DNA of 64,000 nt from Streptomyces tsukubensis. Its GTDB lineage: Bacteria > Actinomycetota > Actinomycetes > Streptomycetales > Streptomycetaceae. The position numbers were made by a program, and so were the translations under genes. The notes beneath the pieces were generated by a model that did no database searches, had not been told where the DNA came from, and saw nothing but the letters and a program-made list of their open reading frames with translations. Below are positions 7,620-16,766 of the stretch, in pieces (the stretch's first letter is position 1; each line of letters opens with the position of its first letter). Location of the stretch: contig NZ_CP045178.1 in NCBI RefSeq assembly GCF_009296025.1, positions 1,922,001 to 1,986,000 of the forward strand, written 5' to 3'.

Positions 7620-10600
7620 TCAGCCCGCCAGGCAGGCGGGCCCGAGCAGCACCTTCAGGTCACCGAAGAGCGCGGGGTCGGGCTGGACCCGGTGGCGGTC
7701 GAGCCTCAGGACCGTGGTCTTGCGGGCCCCTTGGAGTTTGATCCGTACCTCGGAGTTGCCCCGGTGGTGGCTCAGGATCTCACCGAGCCTGCCGACCATG
7801 GGCGGGGTGACCTTCACCGTGGGGATGGTGATGGTCACCGGCGCGTTGTTCCCCGCGTGCGACAGGTCGGGGACGGCGAGTTCCATGGCGACGAGCCGGG
7901 GGATGTCCTCGCGCTTGTCGAGGCGCCCCTTGACGAAGACGACGGCGTCCTCGGTGAGTTGGGTGGAGACGAGCTGGTAGGTGGCGGGGAAGAACATGCA
8001 TTCGATGGAGCCCGCGAGGTCCTCGACGGTGGCGATGGCCCAGGCGTTGCCCTGTTTGGTCATCTTCCGCTGGAGCCCCGAGATGATCCCGCCGATGGTG
8101 ACGACGGAGCCGTCCGAGAAGTCGCCACCCGTCAACTGGGAGATCGCCGCGTCGGACTTGTCGGAGAGGACGTGCTCGATCCCGAAGAGCGGGTGGTCGG
8201 AGACGTAGAGGCCGAGCATCTCGCGCTCCTGGGCGAGCAGGTAGACCTTCTCCCACTCCTCCTCGGTGAACTCCACGTCGAGCCCGAAGGCCGGCTCGTC
8301 GCCGTCGCCCTTCTCGCCCATGCCACCGAAGAGGTCGAACTGCCCCTCGGCCTCCTTGCGCTTCACCTGGACGACGTTGTCGATCATCGGTTCGTAGTGG
8401 GCGGTGAGCCCCTTGCGGGTGTGGCCCATCTCGTCGAAGGCGCCGGCCTTGATCAGGGATTCCACGGTCCGCTTGTTGCAGACGACGGCCTCCACCTTGT
8501 CGAGGAAGTCGGGGAAGGTGGAGTACTTCCCCTTGGCCTTCCGCGACTTGATGATCGACTCGACGACGTTCTGACCGACGTTGCGCACCGCGGTGAGGCC
8601 GAAGAGGATGATGTCGTCACCCTGGGCCGCGAAGTTGGCCAGCGACTCGTTGACGTTGGGCGGCAGCACCTTGATGCCCATGCGCCGGCACTCGTTCAGA
8701 TAGACCGCCGACTTGTCCTTGTCGTCGCGGACCGAGGTGAGCACCGCGGACATGTACTCGGCCGGGTAGTTGGCCTTGAGGTAGGCGGTCCAGTAGGTGA
8801 CCAGGCCGTACGCGGAGGAGTGCGCCTTGTTGAACGCGTATCCGGCGAAGGGCACCAGGACGTCCCAGAGGGCCTGGATCGCCTCGTCGGAGAACCCCTT
8901 CTCCTTGGCGCCCGCCTGGAAGAGGACGAAGTTCTTCGCCAGTTCGTCGGCCTTCTTCTTACCCATCACACGGCGCAGGACGTCGGCCTCGCCGAGCGAG
9001 TAACCGGCGACGATCTGGGCGGCCTTCTGGACCTGCTCCTGATAGACGATCAGGCCGTAGGTGAGGCCGAGGACCTCCTTCAGGGGCTCTTCCAGCTCCT
9101 TGTGGATCGGGGTGATCTCCTGCTGGCCGTTCTTGCGCAGCGCGTAGTTCGTGTGCGAGTTCATGCCCATCGGGCCCGGCCGGTACAGGGCCGACACGGC
9201 GGAAATGTCCTCGAAGTTGTCGGGCCGCATCAGCCGCAGCAGGGACCGCATGGGGCCGCCGTCGAACTGGAAGACGCCGAGGGTGTCACCGCGGCAGAGG
9301 AGTTCGTAGGTCTTGGGGTCGTCGAGGGGGACCGAGAGCAGTTCGAGATCTATGCCCTTGTTGGCCTTCACCATCTTGACGGCGTCGTCCATGATGGTGA
9401 GGTTGCGCAGGCCGAGGAAGTCCATCTTCAGCAGGCCGAGCGACTCACAACTCGGGTAGTCCCACTGGGTGATGGTCACACCGTCGGTGTGCCTGACCCA
9501 GACGGGGGCGTGATCGATGATCGGCTCACTGGACATGATCACGCCGGCCGCGTGCACACCCATCTGCCTGACGAGCCCCTCGACACCCTTCGCGGTGTCG
9601 ATGACCTTCTTGACGTCGGCCTCGTTCTCGTACATCCCGCGGATCTCGCCCGCCTCGCCGTAGCGGGGGTGCTTGGGGTCCGTGATGCCGTTGAGGTCGA
9701 TGCCCTTGCCCAGGACGTCGGCGGGCATGGCCTTGGTGAGACGGTCGCCCATCGCGTACGGGTAGCCCAGCACGCGGGCCGAGTCCTTGATCGCGTTCTT
9801 CGCCTTGATCTTGCCGTACGTACCGATCATCGCGACCTTGTCGGCCCCGTACTTCTCGGTCACGTAGCGGATGACCTCGCCGCGCCTGCGCTCGTCGAAG
9901 TCGATGTCGACATCGGGCATCGAGACGCGCTCGGGGTTGAGGAACCGCTCGAAGATCAGGCCGTGCGTGACGGGGTCGAGGTCGGTGATCCCCATCGCGT
10001 ACGACACGATCGAACCGGCCGCCGAGCCACGGCCGGGGCCCACCGCGATGCCGTTGTTCTTGGCCCACATGATGAAGTCGGCGACGACCAGGAAGTAACC
10101 GGGGAACCCCATCTGGATGATGATGTCCATCTCGTACTCGGCCTGCCGCTGCCGGTCGTCGGGGACACCTCCCGGATACCGGCGCTCCATGCCCCGCCTG
10201 ACCTCCTCCTGGAACCAGGTGACCTCGGTGAAGCCCTCGGGGATGTCGAACTTCGGCATCAGGTCGCGCTTCTCGAACCAGCCCTCGGTGTCGATCTGCT
10301 CCGCGACGAGCAGGGTGTTGCGGCACCCCTCCTGCCAGGCGTCGGACGAGTCGATCGCGTACATCTCGTCCGTGGACTTCAGGTAATAACCCGTACCGTT
10401 GAATCGGAACCTGTCGGGATCGGAAAGATTCTTTCCCGTCTGAATGCAGAGCAGCGCGTCGTGCGCCACGGACTCGTTCGCGTAGGTGTAATGCGAGTCG
10501 TTGGTGACCAGTGGCGGAATACCGAGCTTCTTACCCACCTCAAGCAGCCCGTCCCTGACCCGCCGCTCGATGTCGATCCCGTGGTCCATCAGTTCCAGGA

Positions 10601-11174
10601 AATAGCGGCCCTTCCCGAAGATGTCCTGATAATCGGAGGCCGCTTGCACCGCCTCGTCGAACTGGCCGAGCCGGAGACGCGTCTGCACCTCACCCGAGGG
10701 GCACCCCGTCGAGGCGATGAGTCCCTCCGACCATTTCGCGATGGTCTCCTTGTCCATGCGCGGCCACTTCTGGAGCCATCCCTCCGCGTACGCGTCGGAG
10801 GAGAGCTTGAAGAGGTTGTGCAGACCGGTGCGGTTGGAGGCCCAGATCGTCTTGTGCGTGTAACCGCCGGAACCCGAGACGTCGTCGCGCTTCTGGTGCG
10901 GCTGCCCCCACTGGAGCTTCCGCTTGTTGCGGCGGGACTCCGGCGCCACGTACGCCTCGATCCCGATGATCGGCGTCACGCCCGCCTTCTGCGCCTGATG
11001 GAAGAAGTCGTACGCCCCGTGCAGGTTGCCGTGGTCGCTCATCGCGATGTGCGACATGCCCATCTCGTTGCAGGCGTCGAACATGTCCTTCAGCCTCGCC
11101 GCACCATCCAGAAGCGAGTACTGGGTGTGCACGTGCAGGTGCGTGAACGGGGGCTTCGTGGACGATGACGGCAC
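7620..11174 (-). CDS. dnaE: DNA polymerase III alpha subunit
   Basis: This is the replicative polymerase subunit, 1184 residues, of the DnaE1 type. The PHP domain opens the protein (HLHVHTQYSLLDG, residues 12-24). The polymerase palm holds the catalytic aspartates in PDVDIDFDE at 420-428, preceded by the nucleotide-binding GPGRGSAAGS at 379-388. Fingers, a helix-hairpin-helix region and an OB fold follow, and the end is LLGPACLAG. I chose GTG 11174 because GGAGG sits 8 bases upstream and the conserved sequence begins a few residues later. An ATG at 11189 is the alternative, and further upstream the frame loses conservation. The gene is monocistronic, with a terminator after it. Confidence 0.97.
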   Translation of the reverse strand: MPSSSTKPPFTHLHVHTQYSLLDGAARLKDMFDACNEMGMSHIAMSDHGNLHGAYDFFHQAQKAGVTPIIGIEAYVAPESRRNKRKLQWGQPHQKRDDVSGSGGYTHKTIWASNRTGLHNLFKLSSDAYAEGWLQKWPRMDKETIAKWSEGLIASTGCPSGEVQTRLRLGQFDEAVQAASDYQDIFGKGRYFLELMDHGIDIERRVRDGLLEVGKKLGIPPLVTNDSHYTYANESVAHDALLCIQTGKNLSDPDRFRFNGTGYYLKSTDEMYAIDSSDAWQEGCRNTLLVAEQIDTEGWFEKRDLMPKFDIPEGFTEVTWFQEEVRRGMERRYPGGVPDDRQRQAEYEMDIIIQMGFPGYFLVVADFIMWAKNNGIAVGPGRGSAAGSIVSYAMGITDLDPVTHGLIFERFLNPERVSMPDVDIDFDERRRGEVIRYVTEKYGADKVAMIGTYGKIKAKNAIKDSARVLGYPYAMGDRLTKAMPADVLGKGIDLNGITDPKHPRYGEAGEIRGMYENEADVKKVIDTAKGVEGLVRQMGVHAAGVIMSSEPIIDHAPVWVRHTDGVTITQWDYPSCESLGLLKMDFLGLRNLTIMDDAVKMVKANKGIDLELLSVPLDDPKTYELLCRGDTLGVFQFDGGPMRSLLRLMRPDNFEDISAVSALYRPGPMGMNSHTNYALRKNGQQEITPIHKELEEPLKEVLGLTYGLIVYQEQVQKAAQIVAGYSLGEADVLRRVMGKKKADELAKNFVLFQAGAKEKGFSDEAIQALWDVLVPFAGYAFNKAHSSAYGLVTYWTAYLKANYPAEYMSAVLTSVRDDKDKSAVYLNECRRMGIKVLPPNVNESLANFAAQGDDIILFGLTAVRNVGQNVVESIIKSRKAKGKYSTFPDFLDKVEAVVCNKRTVESLIKAGAFDEMGHTRKGLTAHYEPMIDNVVQVKRKEAEGQFDLFGGMGEKGDGDEPAFGLDVEFTEEEWEKVYLLAQEREMLGLYVSDHPLFGIEHVLSDKSDAAISQLTGGDFSDGSVVTIGGIISGLQRKMTKQGNAWAIATVEDLAGSIECMFFPATYQLVSTQLTEDAVVFVKGRLDKREDIPRLVAMELAVPDLSHAGNNAPVTITIPTVKVTPPMVGRLGEILSHHRGNSEVRIKLQGARKTTVLRLDRHRVQPDPALFGDLKVLLGPACLAG

Positions 11175-11482
11175 GACTTCGGCCTCCATGGGACGGGCGA
11201 CGGCGGCTTTTGGGTGACAGCGTGGAAGTCTACGTCGCACCACGGACAAGCCGGGGGCGGCTCAGTGGTCCCCGCCCGACGGCACGCGGGAGCGTCGGCT
11301 CGGCGGCCCCCGCCGCACGCCGGGCGCCCGCATCGCACGCTCCGCCACACTCCGACCGGGCCACACCGAGGTGGGCCGCGCGGCGGGCACTCGGGGGTAC
11401 CTTCGTGCGTTGTCCAGAGCGGGACCGGCAAGGGCCGGGTCCCCCGTTCCTCGCACCACCCCGTACCAGGAGGCACCCAGCG
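11175..11482. other. Divergent promoter region between dnaE and the DUF2252 gene
   Basis: About 308 bases with no gene separate two divergent starts, so promoters for both genes must lie here. I see no convincing sigma factor boxes and no notable repeat. Confidence 0.5.
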
Positions 11483-12820
11483 ATGTCGGTTCCGCGCCCC
11501 GTCGAAGCAGCAGCCGAGCAGCGCGGCGAGCAGATCCTCGGTGTCTTCGACACCGCGTTCGGCGAGCTGCTGGCCGCGGATCCCGCCGCGTTCCGGGTGA
11601 AGTTCAGGAAGATGGCCGCGTCCGCGTTCGCGTTCTACCGCGGCACGGCCTGCCTCTTCTACCACGATCTCGAACGGGAGCAGCACGGCGGCCCCTACCT
11701 CGACGACCGTACGGGGCGGGTGTGGATCCACGGCGACCTGCACGCGGAGAACTTCGGCACCTACATGGACGCCCAGGGCCGGCTGATCTTCAATGTGAAC
11801 GACTTCGACGAGGCCTATGTGGGCCCCTTCACCTGGGACCTCAAGCGGCTCGCCGCGTCCGTCGCCCTGATCGGCTACGCGAAGGCGCTCAGTGACGAAC
11901 AGATCACGGAGCTGGTGGCGATCCTCGCGGCCGCCTACCGCGAGCGGATCCACCAGCTCGCGACCGGTGCCAAGAGCGACGAGGTGCCGCCCTTCACCCT
12001 GGACACGGCGGACGGCCCGCTGCTCGGCGCGCTGCGTGAGGCCAGGTCGCTGACGCGGTTCGGGCTGCTCGACTCGATGACGGAGATCCGCGAGTTCGAG
12101 CGCCGCTTCGCCCCGGGCGGCGGCTCCCTGGAGCTGGACGCGGCCACCAGGTACAAAGTGCTCGCCGCCTTCGACGGCTACCTGGAGACGCTGCCGGAGT
12201 CCAGCCTCACCCGTCCGGACTCCTACCGGGTGAAGGACGTGGTGGGCAGGCGCGGCATCGGCATCGGCTCCGCGGGGCTCCCCTCGTACAACATCCTGCT
12301 CGAAGGCAACAGCGACGCCCTGGAGAACGACGTGGTGATCTACGTCAAGCAGGCGCAGACACCGGCCGTCTCCCGGCACATCACCGATCCGGCGATCCGC
12401 TCGTACTTCCAGCACGAGGGCCACCGCACGGTGATCTCGCAGCGCGCGCTCCAGGCCCACGCCGACCCGTGGCTCGGCTGGACCGAGCTGGACGGCGCGG
12501 GGCAGCTGGTCGCCGAGGTCTCCCCGTACGCGGTGGATCTGGACTGGTCGGACATCGACGACCCGGAGGAGATCGCGGCGGTCGTGGCCGACCTCGGCCG
12601 CGCCACGGCGGCGATGCACGCGGCCGCGGACGACGAGAGCGGCCACTCCGAGCTGGTGCCCTTCTCCACCGAACGGGCGATCGACGCGGCCATCGCGGGC
12701 GACGAGGAGAATTTCTCCGACCTGCTGATCGATTTCGCCCACACCTACGGCGGCAGGGCGCGGCGGGACCACCAGATTTTCGTGGACCTCTTCCGCAACG
12801 GACGGATCCCCGGCCTGTAG
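11483..12820 (+). CDS. DUF2252 family protein, kinase-like fold
   Basis: The 445-residue protein belongs to DUF2252, a family distantly related to aminoglycoside/choline kinases. Motifs resembling the kinase catalytic loop and metal-binding loop are visible: WIHGDLHAENFG at 81-92 and NVNDFDE at 104-110. These correspond to HGDxxxxN and the later DxD-like site. The family is widespread in actinobacteria and its substrate is not established. The ATG at 11483 follows CCAGGAGGC. No neighbour suggests a pathway. I am sure of the family but not of any activity. Confidence 0.88.
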   Translation: MSVPRPVEAAAEQRGEQILGVFDTAFGELLAADPAAFRVKFRKMAASAFAFYRGTACLFYHDLEREQHGGPYLDDRTGRVWIHGDLHAENFGTYMDAQGRLIFNVNDFDEAYVGPFTWDLKRLAASVALIGYAKALSDEQITELVAILAAAYRERIHQLATGAKSDEVPPFTLDTADGPLLGALREARSLTRFGLLDSMTEIREFERRFAPGGGSLELDAATRYKVLAAFDGYLETLPESSLTRPDSYRVKDVVGRRGIGIGSAGLPSYNILLEGNSDALENDVVIYVKQAQTPAVSRHITDPAIRSYFQHEGHRTVISQRALQAHADPWLGWTELDGAGQLVAEVSPYAVDLDWSDIDDPEEIAAVVADLGRATAAMHAAADDESGHSELVPFSTERAIDAAIAGDEENFSDLLIDFAHTYGGRARRDHQIFVDLFRNGRIPGL

Positions 12821-12899
12821 CCGGTCGGCCGAGGGGTCCGCCCGGCAGGGGCCCGTTCGTCACCGCGGCGCGCCTCGCCGTGGTGACGTGCGCTTCTTC

Positions 12900-12920
12900 A
12901 CAGGGGGCGGACTCCCCTGT
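12900..12920. terminator. Short hairpin after the DUF2252 gene
   Basis: ACAGGGG at 12900-12906 pairs with CCCCTGT at 12914-12920 around a 7-base loop. It lies 80 bases after the DUF2252 stop, so a terminator role is plausible but modest. Confidence 0.45.
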
Positions 12921-12921
12921 C

Positions 12922-12963
12922 GCAAGGACCCCTTAGCAAGGCCCCCATAGCAAGGACCCCTTA
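12922..12963. repeat. Three tandem 14-bp units, GCAAGGACCCCTTA type
   Basis: Units at 12922-12935 and 12950-12963 are identical, and the middle one (12936-12949) differs at two positions. The array ends against GGGG, so the last unit can also form a small hairpin with AGGGGTC. It lies in the promoter region of the following membrane protein gene. The same 14 bases occur inverted at 21942-21955. Confidence 0.75.
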
Positions 12964-13001
12964 GGGGTCTCTTACCCGGCTCCGTGGCAGACTCGGCGGT
13001 G

Positions 13002-13703
13002 ATGGACATCTCCGGGACTCAGCTCAGGGCTTTGCGCGCGGCGCTCTTCACAGCGCTCGTCGTGACGCTCTCGGCCGCCTCCCATGTGGCGCTCTCCAGG
13101 ACCCCGCTGCCGCCTTTCACGGTGGCGGCCGTCGCGGGGGGCGTCTTCGTCCTCTCCTACGCCCTCGCGGGGCGTGAGCGGCGCTACGGGCGGATCGCCG
13201 CGCTGCTGATCCCGCTCGAACTCGCCGCCGACACCGTGTTCACCACGGGGCAGCACTTCTGCTACGGGCGGGCGGGCGGTCCCGTCACCGGGCCGCTGCG
13301 CTCCGTGGGCCTGGACGTGCTGTGCGACGGCGGCCCCGTCGGTACACCGCTCGCCGGACTCGCGGGCGGCGCGGAGACGACCCACGCGGCCACGCTCCTC
13401 ACCGATCCGAGGCCCGGTGTCGCCTGGCTGCTGCTCGCGGCGCATGTCGCGGTGGGGCTCCTCGCCGCCGCCTGGCTCAGGCGCGGCGAGCGGGCCCTCG
13501 CCCAGGCGCTCGGCGCCCTGAGCGGCTTCGCCTTCCGCCCGCTGCTGGTCGCGGTCGCCGCTGTGACGGCCGTTCGCGAGCCCCTCCTGCGGTTCACCGG
13601 CAGCCCGCGCACCGCGCCGGCCGTGCCGGTCCGTCTCGTGGCGCACTCCGTCGGACGTCGTGGACCGCCGTGCTCCGTTTCCGCTCTCGTCCGATCCGTC
13701 TGA
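13002..13703 (+). CDS. Hypothetical membrane protein
   Basis: The 233-residue protein has about five predicted membrane segments, for example LFTALVVTLSAASHVAL, FTVAAVAGGVFVLSYAL and WLLLAAHVAVGLLAAAWL. Between them are a Cys-containing outer loop (HFCYGRAGG, VLCDGGP) and a basic, Arg/Ser-rich C-terminus. The cysteine pair and the DsbA-like gene 176 bases downstream suggest a disulphide-related or metal-related role, which is inference. ATG 13002 is chosen; GTG codons at 12984 and 12999 are possible. The last coding bases already belong to a 21-bp tandem array, so the C-terminal tail is probably variable between strains. Confidence 0.72.
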   Translation: MDISGTQLRALRAALFTALVVTLSAASHVALSRTPLPPFTVAAVAGGVFVLSYALAGRERRYGRIAALLIPLELAADTVFTTGQHFCYGRAGGPVTGPLRSVGLDVLCDGGPVGTPLAGLAGGAETTHAATLLTDPRPGVAWLLLAAHVAVGLLAAAWLRRGERALAQALGALSGFAFRPLLVAVAAVTAVREPLLRFTGSPRTAPAVPVRLVAHSVGRRGPPCSVSALVRSV

Positions 13704-13800
13704 TCTCTCGCCCGACCCGTCCGGTCTCGTCCGACCCACTCCGGTCTCTCGTGCGAACCGTCCGGTCTCTCGTCCGATCCGTCTGATCTCGTACGAACGG
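13684..13800. repeat. Tandem array of 21-bp units over the gene end
   Basis: Five units of 20-21 bases start at 13684, 13705, 13726, 13746 and 13767, followed by a partial sixth. The first and fifth are identical (CTCTCGTCCGATCCGTCTGA then T). The array begins 20 bases before the end of the membrane protein gene and includes its TGA. Confidence 0.85.
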
Positions 13801-13879
13801 AATCCGTCCCCTCCCGCCCCGGTGACCCCGGAGAGCGCGGCCGAGCACGTCAGTCCCCACATCATCCGGAGATCGAATC

Positions 13880-14707
13880 ATGAGCCAGAGGAACACCCAG
13901 TCCGCGAAGACGGCGGCCCGCGAGCGGATGCGCGCGGAGCGTGAACGTCAGGTCAAGAAGGAGAAGACCAAGCGGCAGATCATCGTCGGCGGCTCGGTCG
14001 TCGTGGTGCTGGCGATAGCCGCCGGCGTCGGCTGGGCCGTCACGCAGAACAACGGTTCGAGCGGCTCCTCCGACCACTGGGCCTCCGCCGCCGACCAGAA
14101 GCTGGTCAAGCCCGCCAACACCTCGGGCAAGGACGGCACGACCGTCGTCATCGGCAAGGAGAGCGCGGAGAAGACGCTCCAGATGTACGAGGACCCGCGC
14201 TGCCCCGTCTGCGCCCAGTTCGAGCAGGCCGTCGGGCCGACCATCGACAAGGCGGTCGAGGACGGCACGTACAAGATCCAGTACATCGGCGCCACCTTCC
14301 TCGACGACAACCTCAAGGGCGAGGGCTCCAAGAACGCGCTCAGCGCCCAGGGCGCGGCCCTCAATGTCAGCGCGGACGCGTTCCTCCAGTACAAGAAGGC
14401 GATGTACGCGAAGGAGAACCACCCCGACGAGACGACGGACGGCTTCAAGAGCGACGCCACCCTGATCAAGATCGCGAACCAGGTTCCCGCGCTGAAGGAC
14501 AACAAGGCCTTCCAGAAGGACGTCAAGAAGGGCACCTACGACAAGTGGGCCCTGACGATGTCGAAGAAGTTCGACGACAGCAAGGGTGTCAACGGGACAC
14601 CCACCCTGATGATGGACGGCAAGAAGCTCACCTCCCCGGGCAGCGACAACGCGCCGGGCAGTGTGGAGGAGTTCAACAACGCGCTCGACCCGATCCTCAA
14701 GGGCTGA
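13880..14707 (+). CDS. Membrane-anchored DsbA-like thioredoxin-fold protein
   Basis: The 275-residue protein has a charged cytoplasmic head (1-32), one membrane segment (about 33-54) and a Ser/Gly linker. The extracytoplasmic thioredoxin_4 (DsbA-like) domain follows. The redox motif CPVC is at 108-111 and the conserved cis-proline is Pro241 in NGTPTLMMDG. It should exchange disulphides of exported proteins on the outer face of the membrane. The ATG follows CCGGAG. The protein is Lys-rich and codon use is typical. A strong terminator follows at 14778, so the gene is a single unit unless it is cotranscribed with the membrane protein upstream. Confidence 0.9.
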   Translation: MSQRNTQSAKTAARERMRAERERQVKKEKTKRQIIVGGSVVVVLAIAAGVGWAVTQNNGSSGSSDHWASAADQKLVKPANTSGKDGTTVVIGKESAEKTLQMYEDPRCPVCAQFEQAVGPTIDKAVEDGTYKIQYIGATFLDDNLKGEGSKNALSAQGAALNVSADAFLQYKKAMYAKENHPDETTDGFKSDATLIKIANQVPALKDNKAFQKDVKKGTYDKWALTMSKKFDDSKGVNGTPTLMMDGKKLTSPGSDNAPGSVEEFNNALDPILKG

Positions 14708-14777
14708 GCTTCGGCCGCCCGTGCGGGGCGGCCGTCACGCGTGGCCGCGGACACGCGGGCGGACACGGAAACGGACA

Positions 14778-14816
14778 CGGAAACGGGCGGAACCGAAGGG
14801 GTTCCGCCCGTTTCCG
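14778..14816. terminator. 17-bp hairpin terminator after the DsbA-like gene
   Basis: Bases 14778-14794 pair perfectly with 14800-14816 around a 5-base loop. Just before it the 12-mer GGACACGGAAAC occurs twice in tandem (14761-14784). The rest of the 356-base gap up to the kinase gene shows nothing else clear. Confidence 0.88.
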
Positions 14817-15063
14817 TATGCGCCCGCGCGCCCTGCGAAGCGCGTGCCGCGAGCCGAACTCCGGATGTGCGGCGAGCCGGCCGCGAGCCGCCCCTCGCTC
14901 ACCGCGAGCCGCGAGCCGCTCCCCTCCCCGTTCACCTCAGCCCACCAGCCCCGCCGCCCCCGCCGTTGCCCGCAGATCCCGCGTTCATCCCCTCTTTCCC
15001 CCGTCCGGATGGTCTGTCCACAGCCACTCCCCCGGCCTGCGGCACTCCCTCTACGCTGGCGGC

Positions 15064-16701
15064 ATGAGCCATCCGGGGGACGTGGTCGGCGGGCGCTTCG
15101 AGCTGGTGGCGCGGCTCGGCGGCGGCGGTATGGGCACGGTGTGGCGCGCCAGGGACACCGCGCTGCGCAGGGAGGTGGCTCTGAAGGAGATGAGGCCGTC
15201 CGATCCCGCGCTGACCACGCCCGCCGCCGCCAGGACCCTGAGCGAACGGGTGCTGCGCGAGGCGCGCGCTCTGGCCAGCCTCAGCCACCCGCACGTCGTC
15301 ACGATCCACCAGATCGTCGCCGCGACCGAGGGCGGACACCCCTGGATCGTCATGGAGCTGCTCCCTGGGCTCTCCCTCCAGGACAGACTCGACCAGGGGC
15401 CGCTGTCGCCCCTGGAGGCCGCGGTACTCGGCCGCCAGATCCTCTCCGCCCTGCGCGCCGCGCACGCCGCGGGCATCCAGCACCGTGATGTGAAGCCGGC
15501 CAACGTGATGCTGCGCCCCGCTTCCACGCCCCTCCCTGACGTCCGCGCGGGGGACGGGCCGAGCGCCGTGCTGACGGACTTCGGTATCGCCGCGCTCCGG
15601 GGTTCGTCCGCGCTGACGGCCACGGGCGATCTGATCGGCTCCCCCGAGTACATCGCGCCGGAGAGGATCCGTGGCGTCGACGACGACCCCGCCTCCGACC
15701 TGTGGTCGCTCGGCGTGGTGCTCTACGTCGCCGTGGAGGGTGTCAGTCCGCTGCGCAGGGCGACCACGTTCGCGACGCTCGCCGCCGTGCTCGACGAACC
15801 GGTTCCGCCACCGGTGCGCGCCGGGCACCTCACCGACGTGCTCACCGCGCTACTGGTGCGCGACCGCGTGGCCCGGCCCGACGCCGCCCGCCTGGACGTG
15901 ATGCTCGCGGACGTCGTCAGCGGGGCCGGTCCCCGGTGGGCGCGGCCGACGGTGACCGCGGCAGCGGCGTCCGCACCGGGGCCCCGCCCACCGGCCCCGG
16001 CGGACGCCGCCCGCCCCGTACCGCCTCTCGACCGGGCGGAGCGGGGGACGACGCCGACACGGCCCGCGCGCCCCGGCCGGGGTCGGGCGGGCGTGGTGGT
16101 CGCTGCGGCCGGGGTGGTCGTCGCCCTCGTCGCCACCACCGCGCTCGTACTCACCCTGCGCGGCAACGAGGGCGCGGGGGACGCGGCCGGCCGCTCGCCG
16201 TCCCCGGTAAGGACCACGGAGCGCGTCACTGTGCCGCCCGGCAAGGGCGGGACCCCCGCTGGCTCCCCCGCGAGCCCTGCCGCCTCTCCCGACGGCTCGG
16301 CCTCCACCACCGTGCCTGACGGCGGGAGCCCCACGGGGAGCGGCGCCCCGGCGAGCCCCGTGCCCCCGGCCTCCGAGGGCCGCTGGATCGCCCAGCTCTT
16401 CTCCGAACCCGTCGGCTCGGGCACGGCTGTCCGCGACAGGAGGCTCACCGCCGTACGCGGGGAGGTCCCTGAGGCGGCCTTCCTCCGCAGCGACGACTAC
16501 GCCTCGCTGGTCCCCGGCTACTGGGTCTTCTACGCGCCGGGCCCCTTCGGAGACGGCCGCGCGGCGCTGGACTTCTGCGCGAGGCACGGTCTCACCACGC
16601 GCAACGAGTGCCTCGGCCGCTACCTCAGCGATCGTGGGGACGACCGGGTCCTCCAGTGCGGCCCGCCACGGTCGAAGCCCGTCGGGCGTTGCGCACGGTG
16701 A
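15064..16701 (+). CDS. Transmembrane Ser/Thr protein kinase with SPOR-like outer domain
   Basis: The 545-residue protein is a Hanks-type kinase. The glycine loop LGGGGMGTV is at 18-26, the ATP lysine is Lys41, the catalytic loop HRDVKPAN is at 140-147, DFG at 172-174, and APE at 198-200. A Pro/Ala-rich juxtamembrane linker leads to one membrane segment (about 342-365). A Ser/Pro/Gly-rich outer stretch then ends in about 100 residues that look like a SPOR fold: WIAQLF, a SDDYASLVPGYWVFY core, and GPFGDGRAALDFC. PASTA repeats are absent. A cell wall-sensing role is inferred from this outer domain. The ATG at 15064 starts at the usual distance from the glycine loop. Confidence 0.9.
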   Translation: MSHPGDVVGGRFELVARLGGGGMGTVWRARDTALRREVALKEMRPSDPALTTPAAARTLSERVLREARALASLSHPHVVTIHQIVAATEGGHPWIVMELLPGLSLQDRLDQGPLSPLEAAVLGRQILSALRAAHAAGIQHRDVKPANVMLRPASTPLPDVRAGDGPSAVLTDFGIAALRGSSALTATGDLIGSPEYIAPERIRGVDDDPASDLWSLGVVLYVAVEGVSPLRRATTFATLAAVLDEPVPPPVRAGHLTDVLTALLVRDRVARPDAARLDVMLADVVSGAGPRWARPTVTAAAASAPGPRPPAPADAARPVPPLDRAERGTTPTRPARPGRGRAGVVVAAAGVVVALVATTALVLTLRGNEGAGDAAGRSPSPVRTTERVTVPPGKGGTPAGSPASPAASPDGSASTTVPDGGSPTGSGAPASPVPPASEGRWIAQLFSEPVGSGTAVRDRRLTAVRGEVPEAAFLRSDDYASLVPGYWVFYAPGPFGDGRAALDFCARHGLTTRNECLGRYLSDRGDDRVLQCGPPRSKPVGRCAR

Positions 16702-16766
16702 GACGGTGCCTCGGTGCGCCAGGGGGTGCGGCCGTGATCTTCCTCCCGCGCGGGGCCAGGGCGGGG

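Noticed and set aside
7596..11168. 1190-codon open frame on the plus strand opposite dnaE
   Set aside because: It is the antisense shadow of dnaE in a GC-rich genome: it has no ribosome binding site and its product is a Val/Leu/Gly/Asp-rich low-complexity sequence.
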